Shown here: piece by piece, positions 57,124 through 64,000 of the stretch
Layout of the letters: the number at the start of each line of letters is the position of its first letter
Numbering within the stretch: the first letter of the stretch is position 1
From: Borrelia maritima
GTDB taxonomy: Bacteria > Spirochaetota > Spirochaetia > Borreliales > Borreliaceae
Length of the DNA stretch: 64,000 nucleotides
Reading direction: 5' to 3'
NCBI RefSeq assembly: GCF_008931845.1
Contig: NZ_CP044535.1
Span: 682,001 to 746,000 of the forward strand
Position numbers and translations under genes: made by a program
The notes under the pieces: generated by a model
Databases searched by the model: none
Seen by the model: only the letters and a program-made list of their open reading frames with translations
What the model was told of the DNA's origin: nothing

Positions 57124-58326
57124 AGCTTCTATTTTTTTTATAAGATACTTTTTAGTATTAAGCTTTGGATTTTCAATTACGCAGTTTAGTAGTATGTTTA
57201 AAATTTTACCTATATTTTTGTTTTCTATTTGTTCTAAATTTTGAATGTCTTTTCCATTGATTTTTAAATCTTTTAAAGAGAGAGGACTTTTTAGCAATTT
57301 TTTTCTTTTTATGTTTTTTATTATAAATAAATATTTTTTCTTTTTTCCTTTGAGTGCTTTATATATGTCAATTATTTCTTTATAATGCTCTTTTGTGCTT
57401 TTGCTAAGCAAATACCTAATATCACTCAATGTTTTGACATTAAAAATATTATTATTATCGATTATGCTTCTATAAAATAGAATTAACTTAATTTCTTTAT
57501 TTGAGAATTTAAGCAAAATTAATTTTTCTTTTAATTCTTTTATAGGTTTTTTAATTGTCAATATGGTGATTGCTTTTAGATAAAATTTTTCTTTGTTAAG
57601 CAAGGTAGTTTTTTTGATTAATTTTGTTTTTATTTCTAGATTGAAAAAATTTTTAAAAAAATCAACTTTTTTAAGATAATAAATTCCTTTTTGTATATTT
57701 TTGCCTTCTAGCAATTTGTGAAATTCAGTTTTTATTCTTTCTTTTGAAATCATTAAAATATTTTCTTTTTTGTATTTCATTGAAATTAAAGTATTTTTTT
57801 CAATATTAAAATTAAGTGTGGATGAGAATCTTGATGCTCTTAGTATTCTAAGGGCGTCTTCTTCAAATCTTTTATTTGGGTTTCCTATACATCTTATTAT
57901 TTTTTTATTAAGATCTTTTTTTCCATCATAGCAGTCTATTATATTAAAGTTTAAAATATCCATTGCAATTGCATTTATTGTAAAATCTCTTCTTTTAAGA
58001 TCTTTAATTAAATTTTTAGTATATTCTACTTGTTTAGGGGCTCTTTTTTTTTCATATTCTTTTTCTATTCTATATGTGGTGATTTCAAATATTTTTTTAT
58101 TAAAAATAATACTAATTGTGCCGTGCTTTATCCCTGTTTTAATGTTGTTTGGAAACAGTGTTATTATTTCTTCAGGAGTTGCGTTTGTTGCAAAATCAAA
58201 ATCATAAGGTTGTTTATTAAGAAGCAAGTCTCTTAAAGCGCCCCCAACCAAATAAAATTCGTAGTTGTTTTTTTTAAATATTTTGCCAATTTTAATTATA
58301 TTTTGATTATTTTTACCTAGATTCAT
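57094..58326 (-). CDS. cca: CCA-adding enzyme / poly(A) polymerase family
   Basis: A 410-residue class II nucleotidyltransferase. Motifs: [13 protein letters not shown] (about 26-38), [12 protein letters not shown] with the catalytic DxD (about 42-53), [12 protein letters not shown] (about 112-123) and [18 protein letters not shown] (about 157-174, RRxxR-type region). Since tRNA genes here do not encode CCA, a CCA-adding enzyme is needed; whether this protein adds CCA, poly(A) or both cannot be told. The 3' end overlaps rnc by 30 bp on the other strand. Confidence 0.92.
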   Translation of the reverse strand: MNLGKNNQNIIKIGKIFKKNNYEFYLVGGALRDLLLNKQPYDFDFATNATPEEIITLFPNNIKTGIKHGTISIIFNKKIFEITTYRIEKEYEKKRAPKQVEYTKNLIKDLKRRDFTINAIAMDILNFNIIDCYDGKKDLNKKIIRCIGNPNKRFEEDALRILRASRFSSTLNFNIEKNTLISMKYKKENILMISKERIKTEFHKLLEGKNIQKGIYYLKKVDFFKNFFNLEIKTKLIKKTTLLNKEKFYLKAITILTIKKPIKELKEKLILLKFSNKEIKLILFYRSIIDNNNIFNVKTLSDIRYLLSKSTKEHYKEIIDIYKALKGKKKKYLFIIKNIKRKKLLKSPLSLKDLKINGKDIQNLEQIENKNIGKILNILLNCVIENPKLNTKKYLIKKIEALKLNIFHSF

Positions 58327-58431
58327 ATAAAATTATATTATAGTGTAAATAATTTAAAATTGATTTACAATTTTAAATTATTTGAAGTATCTTGTAAGAA
58401 GTGTTTCATTTTTTGGTTTTATTGAGGTTTT

Positions 58432-60204
58432 ATGAGTAGTAATGACAATACTGTATATAATGCTATAGGGCAGCTTTCAAAAGAGACTAAAAATAGGCTG
58501 ATGAATGATATAAAAAAAAGCTTAGGGTTGAATTCCTCTGAGTTTGTTTTGCCTAATTGTAGTAATGAGCCTTATGTTGATTCTCAACTTGAAAAATTTC
58601 TTTCAGGACGTTTAATGGAAGAATCATTTCTTATTAGAGTGTGGCTAACTATTTTAAATTTTTTTCAGAAAGATAAAAGTAAAGAAGATATTTATAAAGC
58701 TTATGTTATAAAAAACTTAGAAAATCAAATCAATGAAATGTGTAAAAATCCAGTAATAGATTTTAAGAGAGAATGTTTATATGTTGGTTTTGTAGAAATG
58801 TTTTTTGGTGTTTTTCGATATTCAATGGAATTGAAAGAATTTTTTAAGAAATTAGCAAAAGGTGGCATTGTTGTTGAGCAAACTATTTTAGAAACTATTC
58901 AAAATAAAGTCCCCAATGCTAAGAAAAATTTGGAAGATTTTTTAGACGAAGGCGAATATGAGCTTTTCTTAAAAAAAGAAAAGACTCAAAACGATTTAGA
59001 AGAATCTCTTAAGGTTAAGATAAATAATTATATTAATTCTATTCCAGCCAATACTTACAGAATTGTTTCTGATATGTTTGAGTTTTATTATGTTTTTAAT
59101 AGCTTAGCGTTTTTTCCCTACAGATCTTTTTTTTCATTTTTCAATGTTGATCTTTTAGATAATATCGAAAATATTAGCATTGTTGATCTTGAGGTTGGAT
59201 TTGGAACCAGTTTTTCAAGTGTTAGTAAGTATTTGAATTATTTTTTTGATATTTTGTATACATTAAAAGATATTGAGATAGATGAGGACATCGTTAAAAG
59301 CATTATATCAAATTATTTTTTAATATTTGATGATATTAACAATTCAGAAACGATCTCAAGAGAAGATCATTTGTCTAGAGTAGAATATGTATTGAAAAAT
59401 GTTTTATCGGTTGTATCTAAGATTGTTGGGCTGTCAAGAACTTTGCCTTATTTAGATATTTTTAGAGTATATTGCAAAAATCCGGTTGCATCTCCTAAAA
59501 AATATGTACCTTTCTTTGATGTGAAAAATTTTTATGATAACATTTTATTTTTAAATGTGATGGGTCAGGCTATTAAAAGGCGTGAAAGCTCTTTAAAAGT
59601 TCTTGTAATTAAAGAAATAAAAAATCTTGTTAGAGATCCTAGTGTAATTTTAAATTTAAGGGGTGAGATTTTTAACGAGTTAAATCTTGGTCGCTATAGT
59701 TTTAAAAAGTTATATTTTCTTAATTATTTTTTTAAAAACATATACGATGTTAGAATGATGGAAGTTGTAAGAACTATAAACAATGTCGTATTAATTAATA
59801 ATCCTGATTTGAGGAATATATATGTTGACATTGAAAATAATATTACTGCTTTAAAAAAAGAAATTTATAATATTTATTTTGAGATTGATTATAAAAATGA
59901 AGAGTTTGAAAGGTATAAAAGAGAAGGCAAAATTGATGACCTTTATAAGGAAAGGGTTTTGAAGTGGTGTTTAAATGAATCTGTTTCTATTGATAAGGCT
60001 TCAAATAGGTTTGTAGATTATTTTATTGAGCTTAATAAGAGATGTTTAGCCCTTTTAGAAAATCATAATGTTTTTATTCGAAAATCTTTAACAGTTTCTT
60101 ATAAATTAATGACAAGTGAAAATAAAAAAATTACACTAGCTGATGTTATTGGCAATCTTTTAGGAATCATTAGTCAAGCACTTTTTATAGTAAAAAATTT
60201 ATAA
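58432..60204 (+). CDS. Unknown 590-aa helical protein
   Basis: Large cytoplasmic protein without signal peptide, recognisable domain or membrane helices. Almost entirely predicted alpha-helical; residues about 455-520 look like a charged coiled coil (ITALKKEIYNIYFEIDYKNE). Probably a Borrelia-specific family. The gene is divergent from cca and is followed 5 bp later by a small membrane-protein gene, so the two are probably co-transcribed. Confidence 0.7.
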   Translation: MSSNDNTVYNAIGQLSKETKNRLMNDIKKSLGLNSSEFVLPNCSNEPYVDSQLEKFLSGRLMEESFLIRVWLTILNFFQKDKSKEDIYKAYVIKNLENQINEMCKNPVIDFKRECLYVGFVEMFFGVFRYSMELKEFFKKLAKGGIVVEQTILETIQNKVPNAKKNLEDFLDEGEYELFLKKEKTQNDLEESLKVKINNYINSIPANTYRIVSDMFEFYYVFNSLAFFPYRSFFSFFNVDLLDNIENISIVDLEVGFGTSFSSVSKYLNYFFDILYTLKDIEIDEDIVKSIISNYFLIFDDINNSETISREDHLSRVEYVLKNVLSVVSKIVGLSRTLPYLDIFRVYCKNPVASPKKYVPFFDVKNFYDNILFLNVMGQAIKRRESSLKVLVIKEIKNLVRDPSVILNLRGEIFNELNLGRYSFKKLYFLNYFFKNIYDVRMMEVVRTINNVVLINNPDLRNIYVDIENNITALKKEIYNIYFEIDYKNEEFERYKREGKIDDLYKERVLKWCLNESVSIDKASNRFVDYFIELNKRCLALLENHNVFIRKSLTVSYKLMTSENKKITLADVIGNLLGIISQALFIVKNL

Positions 60205-60209
60205 ATTTC

Positions 60210-60533
60210 ATGAAAGTTTTTAAAGCAAAAAATCTAAGGCGTTTTTCAAATTTTATTAGAATCTTGGTTATTGTATTGTTTTTAAATTCTTTGTTGAGTT
60301 TATTCGTTTTTTTGGCTGGTTCTTATAATATTTTTGTTTACAATTTCCAAAAATTTTATCTTGATCTTACTATTATTTTAAGTTCTGTTTCTTTTGGACT
60401 TGAATCTACTAGGTTGATATTTTTTTATTTATTGAGAAATAAAAGAATTAATTATTATTTAATTTTAATTTTTAGTTTTATAATTTTTTTCTGTGCTCTT
60501 TTTTTAAAGATTTTTCTTTCTGGCAATAAATAG
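60210..60533 (+). CDS. Small membrane protein, 107 aa
   Basis: Three predicted transmembrane helices (about 15-38, 50-73 and 80-102) after a basic N-terminus (MKVFKAKNLRRFSN). No family is recognised. It starts 5 bp after the 590-residue gene and ends before the tRNA pair. Confidence 0.68.
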   Translation: MKVFKAKNLRRFSNFIRILVIVLFLNSLLSLFVFLAGSYNIFVYNFQKFYLDLTIILSSVSFGLESTRLIFFYLLRNKRINYYLILIFSFIIFFCALFLKIFLSGNK

Positions 60534-60573
60534 GTTTATAGAAAGATTTCATTAATTATTTATCATTGTTCTA

Positions 60574-60600
60574 TTGACTAATGAATTTTATTTTTATAAA
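60574..60600 (+). promoter_or_regulatory. Candidate promoter of the tRNA-Thr/tRNA-Tyr pair
   Basis: TTGACT (60574-60579), a 15-bp spacer and TATAAA (60595-60600) lie 21 bp before tRNA-Thr. The spacer is short, but it is the best match in the region. Confidence 0.5.
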
Positions 60601-60621
60601 CTAACTATTAGTTTGTTATTT

Positions 60622-60695
60622 GCCGACTTAGCTCAGCTGGCCAGAGCAGCGGTCTTGTAAACCGCAGGTCGTCGGTTCGACTCCGACAGTCGGCT
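60622..60695 (+). tRNA. tRNA-Thr (anticodon UGU)
   Basis: A 74-nt cloverleaf: acceptor GCCGACT/AGTCGGC, D arm GCTC...GAGC, anticodon loop CTTGTAA between GCGGT and ACCGC giving UGU, T loop TTCGACT. The CCA end is not encoded. Four bases separate it from tRNA-Tyr. Confidence 0.95.
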
Positions 60696-60699
60696 CTTT

Positions 60700-60781
60700 G
60701 GGGCGGTACCGAAGTGGTTAACCGGAGCAGACTGTAAATCTGTTGGCTTTGCCTACGTGGGTTCGAATCCCACCCTCCCCA
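60700..60781 (+). tRNA. tRNA-Tyr (anticodon GUA)
   Basis: An 82-nt class II tRNA with a long variable arm (TGGCTTTGCCTACG). The anticodon loop CTGTAAA gives GUA; the T arm is GTGGG-TTCGAAT-CCCAC. The acceptor GGGGCGG against CCTCCCC has a C-U mismatch at pair 5-68. The CCA end is not encoded. Confidence 0.93.
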
Positions 60782-60912
60782 ATTTAGTGGGATTAGAGGT
60801 GATTGCCTTTAATAGTTTTAGATTGCGATCTTTTAGATGTGTTTATCTTTTTATTATGGTGCTTGCATTTTTGTCTATTTAGAAAAGTTCTTATTGGTTA
60901 TAAAACATTGTG

Positions 60913-60948
60913 TTGGTTATTCAATTAAATTTTTAATTGAATAACCAA
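60913..60948 (+). repeat. Perfect 17-bp inverted repeat upstream of mltG
   Basis: Arms TTGGTTATTCAATTAAA and its exact complement are separated by 2 bases, 42 bp before the mltG start. No T-run follows on either side, so it does not look like an intrinsic terminator; it may be an operator, a processing site or an mRNA leader structure. Confidence 0.6.
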
Positions 60949-60990
60949 AGAGTAATTAAGCGAATACTTTTGTTTGGCTAGGAGATTCTT

Positions 60991-62022
60991 GTGCTTATTA
61001 AAATTGGAAAAGTATTTATTCTTTTGTTCTTTTTAGGTTCTATTTTGTCAATTTTTATATATTTTTTAAATTTATCTTCTTTAGCAAATGGTTTAGTTTA
61101 TAAATTTGATATTGAGAAAGGTTGGGGAGTTAAAAAAATAGCTAAAGAATTAAAAAAACAAAAGTTAATTAAATCCGAATTACTTCTTGTTTTTATTTCT
61201 TATATTTTTGGTAGTGACAAACAATTTAAAGAGGGTAGATATTTAATCAATGGCAATCTTTCTACATTTGAAATATATAAAGAGTTTTTAAAAGGATCTT
61301 CTAATGTGAATATTGATGTTACAATACCCGAAGGCTATACTAGTAGAAGAATTGCTTTTAAGCTTAAAGAGTTTGCTGTTATTGATGATGCTCAGGATTT
61401 TATTTCTGTGATCAACGACAGGTTGTTTATTTATGAGCTTGGGTTTAATTACGATTCTCTTGAGGGGTTTTTATTTCCAGATACTTATAAGTTTTATAAG
61501 GGGATGGAAATAAAGAATGTTGTTCGTATGTTTATTGATAATTTTTTAAATAAGCTTAAATCCATAGGGGTTGTTTTTAGTGAGTATTCAAGTGAGGAAC
61601 TTTACAATAGAGTAATAATAGCATCTATTGTTGAGCGTGAGTATAGAGTTAAAGAGGAAGCTTCAATAATGTCTTCGGTTTTTTATAACAGAATAAAATC
61701 TGGTATGGCATTACAATCTTGTGCTACTATTGAATATATTATTACGGAGGAGTTAGGGCGAGGTCATCCTAAAAGAATTTATTTTTCAGATTTAGAGATA
61801 GATTCTCCTTATAATACATATATAAATAAAGGGTATCCTCCCGCTCCAATTTCAAATGCTGGGATTATTTCACTTCAAGCAGCTTTTTTCCCAAAAAATA
61901 CGCAATATTTGTTTTTTGTTGTAAAAGACTCTAAGTTAGGCACACATCAATTTTCATCAAATTATTCTTCACATCTTTTGGGAGCAAAAGATTATGTTAA
62001 AAATTTTATTACTAAGGATTAA
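60991..62022 (+). CDS. mltG: Endolytic murein transglycosylase MltG
   Basis: A 343-residue YceG-family enzyme that cuts nascent glycan strands. One N-terminal transmembrane helix (about 7-28), a LysM-like region (about 35-90) and a catalytic domain with the key Glu in IIASIVEREYRVKEEA (about 209-224), then PYNTYINKGYPPAPISN (about 272-288), the family's C-terminal signature. The start is GTG 60991 with AGGAG 6 bases upstream. dnaG follows after 5 bp. Confidence 0.94.
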   Translation: MLIKIGKVFILLFFLGSILSIFIYFLNLSSLANGLVYKFDIEKGWGVKKIAKELKKQKLIKSELLLVFISYIFGSDKQFKEGRYLINGNLSTFEIYKEFLKGSSNVNIDVTIPEGYTSRRIAFKLKEFAVIDDAQDFISVINDRLFIYELGFNYDSLEGFLFPDTYKFYKGMEIKNVVRMFIDNFLNKLKSIGVVFSEYSSEELYNRVIIASIVEREYRVKEEASIMSSVFYNRIKSGMALQSCATIEYIITEELGRGHPKRIYFSDLEIDSPYNTYINKGYPPAPISNAGIISLQAAFFPKNTQYLFFVVKDSKLGTHQFSSNYSSHLLGAKDYVKNFITKD

Positions 62023-62027
62023 GAAGT

Positions 62028-63809
62028 ATGGAGTATTTACAAACTGCAGCTTCAATTAAATCTAAATTTGATATTGTAACTATTGTGGAGCAGTATATTA
62101 AGCTTGTTAAATCGGGATCTACTTACAAAGGCCTTTGTCCTTTTCATGCTGAGAAAACTCCTTCTTTTTTTGTAAATCCTTTGCAAGGATATTTTTATTG
62201 TTTTGGGTGTAAAAAGGGCGGAGATGTTATTGGATTTTTAATGGATATGGAAAAGATTAATTACAATGATGCTCTTAAGATTTTATGTGAAAAATTTGGT
62301 ATTTATTATAATGATTTAAAAATAAATCAAGAAAGTGAAAAAAAAAATAAAAATAAAGACATAGTTTCAGAAATTTACTCTTTGAATTCTAGATTAATTA
62401 ATACTATTAAATTTTTTTTAAATAAAAACAAAAAGGCTTTGGATTACGTTTTAAACAGTAGAGCAATATCTAAAGATGTCGTTGATTTATTTGGGCTTGG
62501 TTACTTACCATCTAATGTTAAAGATGATTTAGGGCTTTATGATTTTTTAGTTTCAAAAGGATACTCTTTTGAGATACTTAAAAAAAGTGGTTTGTTTTCA
62601 AAAACAAATCTCAAAGCTTCTATTTTATCTCAAAGATTAATTTTTCCAATTAAAGATTTTAAAGGAAACGTTGTTGGTTTTGGGGGCCGAGATTTAGGTG
62701 GAAGAGGCTCTAAATATATTAATTTAAGCGAAACGGAAGTTTTTAAAAAAAAGGAGATTCTTTATGGATTTTATGAGGGGTTTGCTGAGATTAAATCTAC
62801 AAAGTCGGTTATATTGGTAGAGGGATATATAGATGTTCTTGCTTTTTTTACATCCGGGATTAAGAGGGCTGTATCTACTCTTGGCACTTCTTTTTCAAAA
62901 GAACATTTAGCTTTAATTCAAAGGTATGCCGATGAAATAATATTTTCTTTTGATGGGGATGATGCTGGACTTTCTGCAACTTTAAAAGCTTACCAAATTT
63001 GTTTGCCATTTAATATCAATGTTAGTGTTGTTAAAATGGATTTTGGAAGCGATCCTTCAGATGTTCTTAAAAATAAAGGTGAAGGTTCTTTGCAACAAAT
63101 TTTAAACAATAGATGTGATGTTTTTGACTATCTTTTAGATGTTTATTCTAATAAATACGATTTAAATAAAACTGTAGATTTAAATGCTATGATTAGTTTG
63201 TTTTTAAATTTGATAAATTTATCAAAAGTGGATACTCAGAAAAAAATTTTTTTAGACAAACTTAGCAATAAGCTTGGCATTGGTGTGGCAACTTTATTAA
63301 AAGATTATTATAGAATAAAAGAAAGATTTGCGGTTGACAATAATAAAAGAAATTTGTATGCTCATAATGATGATTCTTATGAGAGGTATCTAATAGTAGC
63401 TTTGTTGAAAAATTTTAGTTATTTTAGTATAATAAGGCGCAATATTATTGATAGTGATTTAATTGATATCAATGCCAGAAGAATTTTTATGTGCTTTGAG
63501 GGTTTGTTTGAGAATAATGAAGATTTTTCATTGATGGATTTAAAAATAAATTTAAAGGATGTCTATAAAGTTAGTGAAAATTTTTTTGAAGAAGTTTTAA
63601 ATTCTGAATTTGAAGTGGATGACGAGATGCTCATTCATGTTTTGCTTGCAATTAAAAGAAGAAAATTAGATTCTCGTGTTTTGCTTTGCAAAAAAAGGTT
63701 AGATGGGGACTCTTTGGTAAATGCAAAGATTCAAATAAATGAGTTAATGTTTTTAAATATGCAGAGAAAAAATTTAAAAATCTATACATACGATGTTCCA
63801 GGGAGTTAA
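62028..63809 (+). CDS. dnaG: DNA primase DnaG
   Basis: A 593-residue primase. A zinc-binding CHC2 domain (CPFHAEKTPSFFVNP and CFGCKKGGD, about 38-68), the RNA-polymerase core and a TOPRIM domain (VILVEGYIDVLA about 261-272, SFDGDDAG about 310-317), and a C-terminal helicase-binding region. It is followed 3 bp later by rpoD, the dnaG-rpoD part of the macromolecular synthesis operon. Confidence 0.97.
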   Translation: MEYLQTAASIKSKFDIVTIVEQYIKLVKSGSTYKGLCPFHAEKTPSFFVNPLQGYFYCFGCKKGGDVIGFLMDMEKINYNDALKILCEKFGIYYNDLKINQESEKKNKNKDIVSEIYSLNSRLINTIKFFLNKNKKALDYVLNSRAISKDVVDLFGLGYLPSNVKDDLGLYDFLVSKGYSFEILKKSGLFSKTNLKASILSQRLIFPIKDFKGNVVGFGGRDLGGRGSKYINLSETEVFKKKEILYGFYEGFAEIKSTKSVILVEGYIDVLAFFTSGIKRAVSTLGTSFSKEHLALIQRYADEIIFSFDGDDAGLSATLKAYQICLPFNINVSVVKMDFGSDPSDVLKNKGEGSLQQILNNRCDVFDYLLDVYSNKYDLNKTVDLNAMISLFLNLINLSKVDTQKKIFLDKLSNKLGIGVATLLKDYYRIKERFAVDNNKRNLYAHNDDSYERYLIVALLKNFSYFSIIRRNIIDSDLIDINARRIFMCFEGLFENNEDFSLMDLKINLKDVYKVSENFFEEVLNSEFEVDDEMLIHVLLAIKRRKLDSRVLLCKKRLDGDSLVNAKIQINELMFLNMQRKNLKIYTYDVPGS

Positions 63810-63812
63810 GTT

Positions 63813-64000
63813 TTGTCGGATTTGGAAAAGAAATATTCGAAGCTGATAGAGGGTATTGTTGCTCATTTGGGAGATAGAAAATCTCTTAGTTTTAGTGAAT
63901 TATCAAGTTTGCTTCCCGATGACATATTAGAACCAGAAGTCCTTGATTGTATTTGCTCAATGCTTGAGGATAGAGAAATAAGATTGGTTAATAGAATTTC
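63813..64000 (+). CDS. rpoD: Sigma-70 factor RpoD (SigA), 5' end only
   Basis: First 62 codons of an open frame that runs off the window. TTG 63813 follows AGGGAG (63800-63805, overlapping the dnaG stop) by 7 bases. IEGIVAHLGDRKSLSFSELS and LLPDDILEPEVLDCICSMLE match region 1.1 of primary sigma factors, and the position after dnaG supports the call. Too little is present to judge the rest. Confidence 0.8.
   Translation, partial: MSDLEKKYSKLIEGIVAHLGDRKSLSFSELSSLLPDDILEPEVLDCICSMLEDREIRLVNRI

Overview
The window is a contiguous piece of a very AT-rich spirochaete chromosome. Gene content and order point to the Lyme disease Borrelia group (Borrelia/Borreliella burgdorferi sensu lato). The markers are a BosR-type Fur protein, a class I lysyl-tRNA synthetase, the flaA-cheA-cheW-cheX-cheY chemotaxis operon, a mevalonate-pathway operon, NapA/Dps with a cysteine-rich tail, a second EF-G and the ROK-family regulator BadR. 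From memory of the B31 gene order it corresponds roughly to BB0645 through the start of rpoD (BB0712); no database was consulted. Nothing looks foreign: there is no insertion sequence, prophage, CRISPR array or rRNA.

Layout. 1-4014: the 3' end of a glucose-type PTS permease, then the leftward group BB0648-like / bosR / alpha-beta hydrolase. 4206-12483: groEL, a small unknown gene, yajC-secD-secF, an unknown gene, a leftward short DnaJ, and a HemW-like protein that has lost its iron-sulphur ligands. 12470-18664: rpiA, gpmA, lysS and era, then small envelope or zinc-ribbon proteins (DUF192, lipoprotein). 18707-21198: an overlapping set of glycosyltransferase-like protein, cell-wall amidase and GerMN-like protein. 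21285-27369: flaA and the chemotaxis genes cheA2, cheW3 (a CheW-CheR fusion), cheX and cheY3. 27394-30471: a leftward, tightly overlapped four-gene unit (gph and three unknowns), one of which looks like a voltage-sensor-like membrane protein with a HAMP-like tail. 30713-34376: a nucleoside-type ABC importer. 34541-38737: two chemoreceptors. 38782-39849: mnmA, leftward.

39943-46222 holds six overlapping genes that encode HMG-CoA to isopentenyl/dimethylallyl diphosphate conversion: HMG-CoA synthase, type 2 IPP isomerase, class II HMG-CoA reductase, mevalonate diphosphate decarboxylase, phosphomevalonate kinase and mevalonate kinase. Then come tRNA-Val, a CAP-domain lipoprotein, napA, the second EF-G and badR, whose leader carries three mutually exclusive hairpins. 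51077-57123 is a translation/RNA block (ffh, rpsP, a KH protein, rimM, trmD, rplS, a zinc-site unknown, coaD, rpmF, acpP, rnc). A leftward CCA-adding/poly(A) polymerase family gene, two unknowns, tRNA-Thr, tRNA-Tyr, mltG, dnaG and the start of rpoD follow.

Many annotated-looking starts were moved to an internal codon with a proper Shine-Dalgarno sequence (secD, gpmA, napA, ffh, mcp5, the HMGR gene and others). The most interesting leads are the degenerate HemW-like protein, the voltage-sensor/HAMP-like protein beside the chemotaxis operon, the alternative hairpins upstream of badR, the long hairpin upstream of mltG, a 13-codon ORF between cheX and cheY3, and unusual GTPase motifs in Ffh.
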